Below, piece by piece: positions 16,610-27,250 of a stretch of 64,000 nt of DNA (position 1 is the first letter of the stretch; each line of letters begins with the position of its first letter). The DNA comes from an uncultured Spirochaetaceae bacterium (GTDB lineage Bacteria > Spirochaetota > Spirochaetia > Sphaerochaetales > Sphaerochaetaceae): NCBI GenBank assembly GCA_944389075.1, contig CALXLA010000027.1, positions 1 to 64,000 of the forward strand, given 5' to 3'. The translations under genes were made by a program, and so were the position numbers. Under the pieces are notes generated by a model. That model ran no database searches. It was not told the origin of the DNA and saw only the letters and a program-made list of their open reading frames with translations.

Positions 16610-19600
16610 GTGAGCTTTTACACAATAATTGACAGATATCGTACTTTATCATTGAGCACAGCCGATCAGGGGAATAAATTCGAACGGCTGATGAAAGCCT
16701 TTATTCTTACGAATCCGGAATATAAAGGCGAAGGAATCGATGAAGTCTGGCTTTGGAAGGATTTTCCTTATAGGAGTGATTTCGGTACAGGCCATGATGT
16801 TGGAATCGACCTTGTAGCAGTGACAGCTGCTGGTGAATACTGGGCTGTCCAGTGCAAATGCTACGATGAGAATGCATATATAAGCAAAGCAGCTGTAGAT
16901 ACATTCATAACCACATCTGCGAAATCCTTCCATGATGAAAGCGGGAATGTTTTAAGCTTCTCAAGAAGAATCTGGCTTGATACATCAGGAAAAGGCTTCT
17001 CAAAGAATGCTGAGGACTCTCTCAAGAATCAGAATCCGCCAGTAACCAGGATGGATTTCCATAAGCTTGCCAGCGCGGATGTCGATTGGGACAAGCTTGA
17101 TGAAGGTCTGTTTGGAGCGGATGCAGAGATTGCCAAGTATTCTCCGAGGCCGCATCAGCAGGAAGCAATAGACAAGGCTCATGAGTATTTCATGGATCAT
17201 GATAGGGGTAAGCTCATCATGGCTTGTGGTACCGGTAAGACATATACTTCGCTGAGAATCGCGGAAAATGAAATAAATAATGATTCTTTACGGGGGGGGG
17301 GTATTATTTCTAGCTCCGTCTATTGCTCTTGTAGGGCAGACGCTTAAAGAATGGTCAGCCCAGGCTGAAAAGCCGATTCACGGTATTTGTATTTGTTCAG
17401 ATCCTAAAGTTTCTCAGAAAGTATCAGAAGATGATTCGATAGGCGAATCAGTAATAGACCTAGCACTCCCGGCTTCAACCTCATACAGCGAAATAGAAAA
17501 ACAGATCAGAATCGCACGATTCAATCAGAAGCTAACAGGAGGACTTCTTGTCGTTTTCTCGACATACCAGTCAATAGAAGTCGTCCATGAAGTACAGAAA
17601 CGTTTGTCTGATGAGCTTGTCTTTGATATCTGCATATGCGATGAAGCTCATAGGACAACAGGCGTAACACGTAAAGATGAGGATGCTTCCGCTTTTGTGA
17701 AGATTCATGATGCTGAATATATAAAAGCGAAGAAGCGTCTTTATATGACAGCGACTCCAAGACTTTACAGTGCTGAGAATCAGAAGAAAGCAGCTGAGAG
17801 CGAAGCAATGGTATGGTCAATGGATGATCCTGCCACATATGGCGAGGAAATCTACAGGATAGGTTTTGGTGAAGCTGTGAAGCGCGGGCTTCTTTCTGAC
17901 TACAAGGTACTTGTCCTGACTCTCAATGAGGATGAGATGTCTACAGCTCTTCAGAACGAAATAGCATTGAGAAAGCCAGAAATACCTACAGATGATTCAT
18001 TGAAGCTTATTGGCTGTATAAACGCACTTTCGAAGATAACAAAGGATTCGGAGCTCCTGAATGAAGTAGATCCTGGTCTGATGCATAATGCCATTGCTTT
18101 CTGTCAGAACATAAAAATATCTGAGAAAACAAGGGATATGATGACGATATGCCGTGATGCTTATTATCAGACATTGACTGAAGAGGAACGATCAAGAATC
18201 GTATCAATTGAAGCAAGGCATATAGATGGTGGTATGGGGTCGTTGAAACGTTCTGAAGATCTTCAGTGGCTCAAGGATGTTGATAGGGAATCCAATCAGT
18301 GCCGTATACTGATGAATGTCCGTTGCCTTTCTGAGGGAGTTGATGTTCCTTCCCTTGATGCAGTCCTGTTCCTGTCTGCAAGGAATAGCCAGATTGATGT
18401 TGTCCAGTCTGTTGGACGTGTCATGAGAAGAGCAGAAGGAAAGAAATATGGGTATATCATCATTCCAGTTGTTATTCCGTCTGGTGTTGAGCCTGAGAAA
18501 GCACTTGATGACAATAAGCGCTTTGCGGTTGTTTGGACAGTCCTTCAGGCGCTGAGGGCTCATGATGACAGATTCAATGCGATAGTCAACAAGATTGAGC
18601 TGAATAAGAAACGGCCATCTCAGATTCTTGTGGGCGGTGTCGCCTCGATTCATGATACAGACGCCGGCGACAACGGAATGAGTGATGCTTTCAGGAGTAA
18701 GGGAGCTAAGCAGCTGATGCTTCAGTTCGGAGAACTTCAGAATGCAGTCTATGCGAAGCTTGTAAAGAAAGTCGGAGACAGACGTTACTGGGAGCAGTGG
18801 GCAAAGGATGTTGCAGAGATTGCTGAAAGGCATATTTGCCAGATAAAGAAATTAATATCAGTAGAAGATAGCCAATCTCGGAAATCTTTTGATAAATATC
18901 TGAAAGGACTCAGAAGGAATATCAACCCATCTGTAACAGAAGACGATGCTGTTGAGATGTTAGCCCAGCACTTCATAACACAGCCTGTATTTGAAGCGTT
19001 GTTCGAGGGATATTCATTCGTAGACAACAATGCGATGTCCAAGTCAATGAAAGGCATGGTCAAGATTCTCAATGAGCAGACTCCTAAAGAAGACAATGAG
19101 AAACTTGAGAGATTCTATGAATCTGTCAGGGAAAGGGCGAAGGACATAGATAATGCAGATGGAAAGCAGAAAATCATCATTGAGTTGTATGATAAATTCT
19201 TCAAGACAGCTTTCCCTAAGACTGTTGAGAAGCTTGGTATTGTCTATACTCCTGTAGAAGTCGTTGATTTCATCATCAACAGCGTAGAGGATGTAATGCA
19301 GAAAGAGTTCGGTAGATCTCTTTCTGATGAAAATGTCCATATCCTGGACCCCTTTACAGGAACAGGTACGTTCATTGTCCGTCTTCTTCAGAGTGGGATA
19401 ATAAAGCCGGAGGATATGGCAAGAAAATATAAGAATGAGCTTCATGCCTGTGAGATAGTCCTTCTTGCTTATTACATTGCATCAATCAATATTGAGAATA
19501 CTTATCATGATTTCATAGCGGAACAGGTCAGAAAGCAAAACCAGACGGCTGAAAAAGAAACAGATGACTATGGCTATGAGATTCAGAATGCAGCGGAAGA

Positions 19601-21542
19601 AGAGCCTGCATTTGAAGCAAAGGTCGCATATGATCCATTTGAAGGAATCTGTCTGACTGATACCTTCCAGATGGGGGAGGATAACAATGAGCTTCTTGAA
19701 GAAGTCTTCCCTCAGAATTCTCGAAGAGTAAACAAGTTAAAGAAGACACCAATAACTGTTATTGTTGGGAATCCGCCTTATTCTGTAGGACAGAATTCTG
19801 CAAATGATAATGCGCAGAACGAGCACTATCAATTTCTAGAAGAAAGAATTGCCGAAACATATGCTGCTGGTACTAATGCAACAAATAAGAATTCTCTCTA
19901 TGATTCATACATTAAAGCATTTAGATGGAGCACAGATAGAATTGGAGCTAATAATGGCATAATTGGGTTTATAACTAATTCAGGTTGGCTTATTAGTAAT
20001 GCAGCAGAAGGATTTCGAAAATGTCTAGAAACCGAATTCTCTAAAATATATGTCTTCGATTTGCGGGGTGCAATTAGAGGGAAAAGCGGAGAGGCTGCCA
20101 AACGCGAAGGTCAAAACGTATTCGATATTATGACAGGTGTTGCAATAACTATTCTTGTTAAAGAAAAAGGGTATACAGGTAAAGCTAAGGTAATGTATAA
20201 GCCAATTGATGATTATCTGAAGAGAGATGATAAGCTGAAGCTTTGTACTGAATATCGTTCGGTTCTTGATAGAAAATTCAAGGCTACGACATTGGTTCCT
20301 GATGAACATGGTGGATGGCTAAGAAAAAAGAGTAATAGATTTTCTTCATTCATACCACTTGGTGGTGAGGAAAAAGCATATTTCAATATAAGTTCAAGCG
20401 GTGTTAAAACAAATCGTGATTTATGGGTCTATTCTTTCAATAGAAGGCAACTAGAAGATAGAATATCTGTAGCAGTTGACTTTTTTAATTCCGAAGCTAT
20501 TCGGTTAGCGGATATTGTAACCCCTAAAAGCACACAGCAGTATTTGATGGAGAAATTAAACAATAATCCAGCACTTTTTTCATGGGATTATCCTAGCAGA
20601 ACACGTATATCCAAAGGGCAACGGATAAAATATAATTTAAATTCCATTGTTGAATCGATGTACAGGCCATTTTGCAAAGAGAATTTATATTTTTCAAGAG
20701 ATTTGATTAATACCATTGCTCAAAATGAAAAACTATATCCATATAATGAAAAAAACTTGACTATATGTTGCTCTGGAATAAGTGGGACAAAGGACCACTC
20801 GTGTCTGATTAGTGATTTAGTAACAGATTTGCATTTTGATGGAGATACAAAATGCTATCCATTATATTGGTATAAAGAGATATCTTTGTCACAATTAGAT
20901 CTTTTCTCTGGAGAAGGCATTAAATATGAAAGAAAGGATGGAATAACAGATTTCATTTTTTATCAGGCACAGCAGAAGTATGGGCCAAGAGTGACTAAGG
21001 AGGATATCTTCTATTATGTATATGGAATACTTCATTCAAAGAGCTATATAGAGAAGTTTGCAGATGATCTCAAGATGCAGCTTCCTCGGTTGCCATTGGT
21101 TTCTGAGCCTCAGAAATTTTGGGATTTCAGCAAAGCGGGAAGGATGCTTGCAGATCTTCATCTGAATTATGAGAATGTGCCTGCATATCCTGATGTGATA
21201 GTAGAAGGCGATAAAGGTAACTATATTGTCACAAAGATGCGTAATCCAAAGAATGGCCAGAAAGATACCATTATCTACAATGAAGATATCACCATAAAGA
21301 ATATTCCTGTTAAGGCATATGAATATGTAGTTAACGGAAAGAGTGCTATTGCTTGGATAATGGAGAGGTACCAGGATAAGACAGATAAGGACAGCCAGAT
21401 CAGGAACAATCCTAATGACTGGGGCATAGAGCATGGCAATTCTCGGTATATACTTGATTTGCTGCTGAGTGTCATCAATGTAAGCTGCCAGACTGTTGAT
21501 ATCATCAATAGCCTTCCTGAAGTCGATTGGGATAAGGAGTAA
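16610..21542 (+). CDS. Type ISP restriction-modification enzyme (Mrr nuclease-helicase-methylase), phase-variable, out of frame here
   Basis: One long gene split by a frameshift in a G10 tract (17292-17301). The first frame runs 16610-17347 and the second is open from before the tract to 21542. With one G fewer it would encode about 1643 residues in one chain. Domains in order: Mrr-like nuclease (Asp67, QCK 81-83), SF2 helicase (Walker A ACGTGKT 205-211, VLFLAPSIALVGQT just after the tract, DEAH about 344, TATP about 380, VGRVMRRAEG), coupler, gamma-type adenine methylase (ILDPFTGTGTF about 911, NPPY about 1054) and a C-terminal target recognition domain. This order matches LlaGI/LlaBIII-type single-chain enzymes that translocate along DNA and cut when converging. 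As written it would stop after 245 residues, with no helicase or methylase. The GTG start has a GGGAG site. Confidence 0.92.
17292..17301 (+). repeat. G10 homopolymer tract, frame switch in the restriction gene
   Basis: Ten consecutive G lie between the helicase Walker A region and motif Ia. Deleting one base joins the two frames exactly at ...SLRGG-VLFLAPSIA, a textbook helicase sequence, so G9 (or any length three bases apart) is predicted ON and G10 OFF. Slipped-strand mispairing at such tracts is a well-known switch in restriction genes. Confidence 0.9.
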
Positions 21543-21549
21543 GGAAATA

Positions 21550-22146
21550 ATGAGAAAGCTGTTCGTGATGGTTCTTATCAGCATAATCATACTGAGTTCT
21601 TGTACATCATTGTATGAATCAGATGATTATGCCGTTGCAGCAGAACGGTCAATACCGACATATGAATCATTGATTTATTCTTCAGGATATGGCGGTGTTG
21701 ATGTCACAGAAAACATATTGGTTTTTTGCAATACAGGAAATCCTATTTTCCAGATGGCGACAGAATCGAATATCGTTGAATCATTTACAGCAAATGGAAT
21801 CAGAGCCGCAGCTTTCTCAGACGTGTATAATATCCCTCTTTCAGAGTTCCCTGATGATATGTTCGATATAATCGCTGATTCTGGTTTCAGATACATATTG
21901 TACATAGCTTTTGGTGAGATGTATGTGTATGAATATAGTCTCGGAATCTCTCAGATGAATTTTGATTCACAGTTATTTGATATGTATGGAGAAGGAATAC
22001 CTGTAAGAATCGCTGGGACTATTGTTCCTGATAAAAATAAAGGACAGTCGTTTGCCGATACTCTTGAACCTGCTTGCGAATGTCTTGCTGATGGACTTGT
22101 GGATGAGTTTATGAAATACATTGCAGATCCTTTCAGCAATAACTAA
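21550..22146 (+). CDS. lipoprotein of unknown function linked to the restriction gene
   Basis: A 198-residue protein with a lipoprotein signal (MRKLFVMVLISIIILSSCTS, lipobox LSSC). Its ATG is 8 bases after the stop of the Type ISP gene with an AAGGA site, so it is probably cotranscribed. The mature part has alternating hydrophobic strands (FRYILYIAFGEMYVYEY) and could be a TolB-N-like or similar alpha/beta fold, but no family is recognised. A lipoprotein is an odd companion for a restriction enzyme and may simply be a neighbour downstream of the island insertion. Confidence 0.75.
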   Translation: MRKLFVMVLISIIILSSCTSLYESDDYAVAAERSIPTYESLIYSSGYGGVDVTENILVFCNTGNPIFQMATESNIVESFTANGIRAAAFSDVYNIPLSEFPDDMFDIIADSGFRYILYIAFGEMYVYEYSLGISQMNFDSQLFDMYGEGIPVRIAGTIVPDKNKGQSFADTLEPACECLADGLVDEFMKYIADPFSNN

Positions 22147-22306
22147 AACACAGGAGACCTTGCCTGTAAATGCCTTGTGTCTCCCAGAATTGTTATATCA
22201 GCTATTAGCGGAATACTACAGCGAATATTTCGAGCAACAGAGCCCATTCAGGCGAATATTTTGTGTTCGTCTAGGTTAATGCATTGCATGGAAAGGCTTC
22301 CCCAGA

Positions 22307-23701
22307 TTATTGAGCTGTCGTCTTCCCAAAAAGCTCTTCAGCCGTAATCAGATGGATATTGCTATGGCTTTCTGCAAGCGTTTTCATATCGCTGCCGAAT
22401 CCTGCTTTTGACAGTATGAAGAAGTCCGTTTTGCCAGAGCCGACAAGAAGCTGCTTTCTTGCCTCAAGCTGGGCAAAGACATTTACATGTACAGGGGAAT
22501 TCTGCCATTTGCATTCCCCGATAATCCAGCCGTCATCTGTCTTGCCGAAGAGATCGACCTCCTCGTTCCTTTTCTGTATAGGATTCGGAAAATCAATAGA
22601 GCCAATGGAACTTATCAGCAAATTAGAAGCAGATAGCACATATTCTCTGAAAGATCGTTCAATCTCCTTTGAGACAAAATCATTAAGCTTATTCAGGGCA
22701 TTGCTGAAAGCAGCTTCTCCTCTGCCTCGTTCGATAAGGGAGTAGTAGGGATGGACAAAACGATAGAAGAAAGCAAAGTACCCATCTATGATTTCCCATC
22801 CTTTACCAGTACCGTGTCCTTCGATCTTCTCTCTCTTTGCCACAATCTGCTGGGATGAAAGGGAAGAGAGAGCCATGCTTACATTTGCATAGCTTTGTCC
22901 GGTCTTGCCGCTTATCTTATTGACATCATTTGTTCCTCCAGCTATTTCTTCCAGGATTGCATCATACGTACTTGTTTTCCTGTAAACGCCTTTCATGAAG
23001 AGTTCCGCTTCTGTGAATAATGCACCTCCTGGGGTAAAGAACTCATCTTTGATTGCTTCTGAAATATTGCTATGCCTTGATACGAAGTTAAGGTAATAAG
23101 GAACTCCTCCAGTGATGACATGAGCTGCTGCTATATCATCGATGTTCCATGATGGAAACATTCTGGCGCTTTCTGCTGGAGAGAATGGAAAAAGCTTTAT
23201 CTGTTCTGTCCTTCTTCCATAGAGAGGACTTTGACTGCTTAGGACATTTTCCTCAATAAACCGTCTTGAAGATCCGGAGAGGATAAGAACAAGCTTTGTA
23301 TGTCTGAATACAGTGTCCACATAATGCTGCAATAGACCGATCATTTCAGCATTTGACTCACAGAGATAAGATATTTCATCGATTGCGAAAAAGAATCTTT
23401 CGTTTTCAGCTTTCTTTGCAATTGCATCGAAAATGGAGATGTAGTCAGTAAATGCCACTCCTTCTGTTCCGTATAGAGCCATGGAGGCTGAACGTGACAT
23501 GAGGCGAAGCTGTGTCTCATTGCTTCCATCCTGTATAGCCTCAAAGTAGACCCCGTTCTTTCCTTCAGTAAAGAAATCAATAAGGAATGATTTCCCGACT
23601 CTTCGTCTTCCATATAGGACAATGAATTCAAATTTTCCGCTGTTCCAGATTTTCTCCAGCCTTGCTTTCTCGTTATCCCTGCCAATCAGCCTTTCTTTCA
23701 T
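22307..23701 (-). CDS. ATPase_2 / DUF234 family protein
   Basis: A 464-residue protein with an N-terminal STAND-like ATPase_2 domain (ERLIGRDNEKARLEKIW; Walker A LYGRRRVGKSFLIDFF; Walker B FFAIDEISYL), a winged-helix region (about 235-300) and a C-terminal DUF234 domain with a PD-(D/E)xK-like signature (NEEVDLFGKTDDGWIIGECKW). The family is common in gut bacteria and archaea and its role is unknown. The nuclease-like end and the island context suggest a defence or mobile-element link. No good ribosome-binding site is seen before the ATG. Confidence 0.88.
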   Translation of the reverse strand: MKERLIGRDNEKARLEKIWNSGKFEFIVLYGRRRVGKSFLIDFFTEGKNGVYFEAIQDGSNETQLRLMSRSASMALYGTEGVAFTDYISIFDAIAKKAENERFFFAIDEISYLCESNAEMIGLLQHYVDTVFRHTKLVLILSGSSRRFIEENVLSSQSPLYGRRTEQIKLFPFSPAESARMFPSWNIDDIAAAHVITGGVPYYLNFVSRHSNISEAIKDEFFTPGGALFTEAELFMKGVYRKTSTYDAILEEIAGGTNDVNKISGKTGQSYANVSMALSSLSSQQIVAKREKIEGHGTGKGWEIIDGYFAFFYRFVHPYYSLIERGRGEAAFSNALNKLNDFVSKEIERSFREYVLSASNLLISSIGSIDFPNPIQKRNEEVDLFGKTDDGWIIGECKWQNSPVHVNVFAQLEARKQLLVGSGKTDFFILSKAGFGSDMKTLAESHSNIHLITAEELFGKTTAQ

Positions 23702-23719
23702 ATCTTTGATTGTAAATAA

Positions 23720-23745
23720 AAATTTATTAAATGTAAATTTATTAA
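23720..23745 (-). repeat. 15-base-spaced direct repeat in AT-rich promoter region
   Basis: The 11-mer AAATTTATTAA occurs at 23720-23730 and 23735-23745, upstream of the DUF234 protein gene. It may be a regulator site or just AT-rich promoter DNA. Confidence 0.35.
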
Positions 23746-23820
23746 GTTATTATTTAGTATTTCTTCTGATAAAGAGCAGACGACGGTATAATCCGCAATG
23801 ACTCTGTAACTGATTGCCGC

Positions 23821-24687
23821 TTACCATATGATAATCCGATGACGGTTGATTAGCTCTCTGTCTTGTCCGATAAGCTCATCTCTGACAATGAATGCATTGT
23901 CATGCGGTTTGATTCTGAACTCTCCTGAATGGAATTTCCTGTGGCAGGTAGGGCAGAGACAGAGCATATTTGATTTCACATCAGGGCCGCCTTCTGAGAT
24001 AGGAAGAATGTGATGCACATCAGCAGACAGGTATCTCCAGCTATCCACTCTATTCATATCGCTCTTCCAGCCTGTTCTGAGAATGACATCTCCGCAGATC
24101 TGGCAGCGGAAATCATAGAGATCCTTGATTGTCTCTTTTACCGTTGTGCTGCTGTAATATTCGTATCTGGTTCCGCTATGGCTAATCCTGACTTGTCCTC
24201 TCTTTCCTTCAGGAATATCAGGAAGCTCAAGAAGGCGGTCATTGACATCCTTGCTATTCCCAATCCAGGAGTTCCGTATCCATGTCTGTTCTTTCAGGCT
24301 ATCTTCTGGCTGATATTCATTTGCTTCAGCAATCAGTGTATTATCCGCATCTGAAAGATCATGCCTATCAATGCAGTCGAGGAAATAATAGAAGATAATG
24401 CAATAGTCTGGATTCCTGCAAAGCTGATGAAATAATTCTATGATATCAGGCAGCGGCCATCCTTTGAAAAAGCCTTGGTGTTTGCCGTTCAGCCCGAGAT
24501 AACGGTAGATGCCGAAGGATTGGTATCCTTTCGAGCTGCTATCAAGACCAAGTATTTTCTCATCCATTTCCCTTGTTGACATACCTGTGACAAGCCAGTT
24601 GTAGATGACAGCAGCTTTCTGCTTATCGTTATAGCAATTGAATTCACGGCTTCTATGGCTGAAATCAAGTGGAGGAAACTGCTTCAT
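23821..24687 (-). CDS. HNH endonuclease
   Basis: About 288 residues with a C-terminal HNH domain: zinc-binding CQICGD and CPTCHRKFH frame the catalytic stretch DVHHILPISEGGP and NMLCLC. The N-terminal about 180 residues are unrecognised and could recognise DNA or a modified base. It is the last gene of the defence island before the rnf operon. I place the start at 24687 (MKQFPPLDF); the frame stays open to 24774, but that extension is Cys-rich and lacks a ribosome-binding site. It could be an orphan modification-dependent nuclease or a homing-type remnant. Confidence 0.82.
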   Translation of the reverse strand: MKQFPPLDFSHRSREFNCYNDKQKAAVIYNWLVTGMSTREMDEKILGLDSSSKGYQSFGIYRYLGLNGKHQGFFKGWPLPDIIELFHQLCRNPDYCIIFYYFLDCIDRHDLSDADNTLIAEANEYQPEDSLKEQTWIRNSWIGNSKDVNDRLLELPDIPEGKRGQVRISHSGTRYEYYSSTTVKETIKDLYDFRCQICGDVILRTGWKSDMNRVDSWRYLSADVHHILPISEGGPDVKSNMLCLCPTCHRKFHSGEFRIKPHDNAFIVRDELIGQDRELINRHRIIIW

Positions 24688-24875
24688 GATGCAATTGTAG
24701 CAGCCTGCGCATAAGTTTGAAACAATTCTGCTTCGGGAAAGGTCAAAGTATCTGTCTCTGGTGGATGCCAGCAACAGCTGTTATGGGATATCCTAATTGC
24801 CTCTGCTATGCATTTTTCTGCTTTAATTCTGCTTAAAACGGCGGTATCATTAAACTAATTTTTCTGGAGAGACTT

Positions 24876-26189
24876 GTGGTTAAGCTAGCTGCGTTCAAAA
24901 GAGGCGGTGTCCATCCTGATGACAAGAAGAGACTATCCAAGGATAAGGCGATAGAGGTTCTTCCTCTTCCGTCAGAGCTTGTGGTCTCCATGTCCCAGCA
25001 TCTTGGAGCACCTGCCACACCTGTAAAGAAGAAAGGCGATGAAGTGAAGCGCGGAGAGGTGATCGGCACAGCCGCATCCTACATTTCCGCTGATGTCCAT
25101 AGTCCTGTGGACGGAACTGTCATCGATATCCGTCGTGTCCGCACAGCAGCAGGAGCTGTTGCAGATGCAATCGTAATAAAGCCTGCTGAAGTACAGACAA
25201 CCCAGTTCAATGAGAGATTCGACTGGGAGACTGAGAGCTCGGATGAGCTTCTGAAGACTGTACGCTCGATGGGCATTGTCGGCATGGGTGGCGCTACATT
25301 CCCGACAGATGTCAAGCTCACGATCCCGATGGGAAAGAGAGCAGAGGCACTGATCATCAATGGAGTGGAGTGCGAGCCTTATCTCACATCTGATTATCGT
25401 CTGATGATGGAAAGGGCAGATGGCCTTCTCGAAGGTGTGATGGCTGCTGCCAGAATCACATCTCCTGATAAGATTTATATAGGAATAGAGGCAAACAAGC
25501 TTGATGCCGCTGACTATATCGAGAAGAAGGTTTCGGAGCATGGCTATCCTATACAGGTTGTCCGTCTCCGCGTGAAGTATCCTCAGGGAGATGAGAAGCA
25601 GCTGATCAAGGCTGTGCTGAATAGGGAAGTGCCATCAGGTAAGCTTCCTCTTGATGTAGGTGCCGTGGTGATGAACGCTTCAACTGCATATGCGGTGTAT
25701 GAGGCGGTGCGTTTCCATAAGCCGCTTATCGAGCGCATCTGCACAGTATCCGGCGAATCTGTCAATGAGCCTAAGAATGTTCTTGCACCGATTGGAACCA
25801 AGTTCTCTGACCTCATCGCATTCTGTGGCGGTGAGAAGGATGATCTTGTATCGATTGTCGCAGGCGGACCAATGATGGGTTTCGCGGTATCTGATGAAGA
25901 TACTCCGATGGTCAAAGGCTCTGGCGGCCTTCTCCTGCTTCCTAAGATGTATGAGGAAGCCTCATTCCCATGCGTGCTCTGCGGGAAATGCGTACAGCAC
26001 TGTCCGATGGGACTTCAGCCTAACCTGATGTTCAGGAATATCAAATACGGCAATTACCAGGTGGCACTGGATCTTGGCCTTATGGACTGCAAGGAATGCG
26101 GCTGCTGTGCATATACATGTCCATCCCAGCTTCCGCTCGTCCAGGGCTTCAAGCTTGGCAAGAAGATGGCAAGGAGGCTTAAGAAATGA
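24876..26189 (+). CDS. rnfC: RnfC, ion-translocating ferredoxin:NAD+ oxidoreductase subunit C
   Basis: A 437-residue cytoplasmic subunit that binds NAD(H) and passes electrons between RnfB and NAD. Seen: the N-terminal RnfC barrel (KRGGVHPDDKK), a Rossmann-like nucleotide-binding region (GMGGATFPTDVKL, ECEPYLTSDYRLM), an SLBB region, and two C-terminal 4Fe-4S motifs (CVLCGKCVQHCPMG and CKECGCCAYTCPSQ). The GTG start has a TGGAGA site. It opens the rnfCDGEAB operon and overlaps rnfD by 4 bases. Confidence 0.97.
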   Translation: MVKLAAFKRGGVHPDDKKRLSKDKAIEVLPLPSELVVSMSQHLGAPATPVKKKGDEVKRGEVIGTAASYISADVHSPVDGTVIDIRRVRTAAGAVADAIVIKPAEVQTTQFNERFDWETESSDELLKTVRSMGIVGMGGATFPTDVKLTIPMGKRAEALIINGVECEPYLTSDYRLMMERADGLLEGVMAAARITSPDKIYIGIEANKLDAADYIEKKVSEHGYPIQVVRLRVKYPQGDEKQLIKAVLNREVPSGKLPLDVGAVVMNASTAYAVYEAVRFHKPLIERICTVSGESVNEPKNVLAPIGTKFSDLIAFCGGEKDDLVSIVAGGPMMGFAVSDEDTPMVKGSGGLLLLPKMYEEASFPCVLCGKCVQHCPMGLQPNLMFRNIKYGNYQVALDLGLMDCKECGCCAYTCPSQLPLVQGFKLGKKMARRLKK

Positions 26190-27250
26190 CTACGGTGAAA
26201 TCAAGTCCGCACATCCATGGGCCTCTGAGGACCGACAAGGCAATGCTCATGGTCGTGATTGCATTGCTACCCTCTGCTCTCTGGGGAGTGTATGCATTTG
26301 GATTCAAGGCATTATTCACGCTTGTGGTGGCAATTGCATCTGCGCTTCTGACAGAGTATCTTCTGGGAAAGGTATCCCATGAATTCACGCTCCGTGATGG
26401 TTCTGCGCTGGTCACAGGGCTTCTTATCGGTATGAATATGCCACCTCTGGCATATCATCAGTTCTATATACCGCTTATCGCATCGGCGTTCGCGATTACA
26501 GTTGTCAAGTGGACATTCGGAGGACTTGGCTGCAACTGGATGAACCCGGCTCTTGCAGGAAGAGTCTTCGTATTCTTCTCATTCACCTCGCAGATGTCGT
26601 CATTCGTGCTTCCGCGCACGCTTTCAGTTGATGGTATTTCATCTGCGACACCGCTTTCCGCGATGAAGACAGCGATGTCTGGCGGAGCCGCTGGAAGAAG
26701 CACTGATCTCCTGACGCTTCCTGTTACTGACTTCGCTCAGAATATAGCGGATAAGCTTGGAATATCGCCATACGCAGTCGATGAATTCTTCGGAAATACC
26801 GCAGGCTGTATCGGCGAGGTCTCTGCGATCCTCCTGCTTCTCGGCGGGCTGTTCCTTATCTGGCGCGGTATCATAACATGGCGTATCCCTGTTGTGTATA
26901 TCGGTTCTTTCGCGCTGCTTTCATGGGCTTTCGGTGGTATACCATATGGTCTTGGCGCATTCCATGGAGAGATCCTCCTTCCTGTCTTCTCAGGAGGCCT
27001 GATGCTTGGAGCATTCTTCATGGCGACTGACTGGGTGACTACTCCGACGACGCCGAAAGGCGAGATCATCTTCGCAATCGGATGCGGATTCTTCACATTC
27101 CTCATCAGATATTTCGGCTCTCTTCCAGAAGGCGTATCACTTGCAATCATCCTGATGAATATCGTGACACCTCTTATCGAGAAGCTTACCAGAGTGAAGA
27201 GATTCGGCTATGTGAAGCCTGAGAAGAAGGCAAAGGAGGCTAAGGCATGA
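26186..27250 (+). CDS. rnfD: RnfD, Rnf complex membrane subunit D
   Basis: A 354-residue NqrB/RnfD-family membrane protein with about ten helices. The motif SSATPLSAMK about residue 153 contains the Thr expected to carry covalently bound FMN. RnfD forms part of the ion-translocating core with RnfA and RnfE. Other typical stretches are GGLGCNWMNPALAGRVF and ATDWVTTPTTPKG. It overlaps rnfC and rnfG by ATGA-type junctions. Confidence 0.97.
   Translation: MTTVKSSPHIHGPLRTDKAMLMVVIALLPSALWGVYAFGFKALFTLVVAIASALLTEYLLGKVSHEFTLRDGSALVTGLLIGMNMPPLAYHQFYIPLIASAFAITVVKWTFGGLGCNWMNPALAGRVFVFFSFTSQMSSFVLPRTLSVDGISSATPLSAMKTAMSGGAAGRSTDLLTLPVTDFAQNIADKLGISPYAVDEFFGNTAGCIGEVSAILLLLGGLFLIWRGIITWRIPVVYIGSFALLSWAFGGIPYGLGAFHGEILLPVFSGGLMLGAFFMATDWVTTPTTPKGEIIFAIGCGFFTFLIRYFGSLPEGVSLAIILMNIVTPLIEKLTRVKRFGYVKPEKKAKEAKA

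Noticed and set aside
17292-17301. Frameshift read as a simple pseudogene or sequencing error
   Set aside because: The break is exactly in a long G tract, both halves keep intact motifs and normal codon use, and a second poly-G element occurs nearby; a switch explains this better, although read evidence is needed.
22147-22306. Possible terminator or small gene after the 21.5-kb lipoprotein
   Set aside because: Partial pairing of GGAGAC with GTCTCC is visible, but competing pairings and no T-run make the call unsafe.
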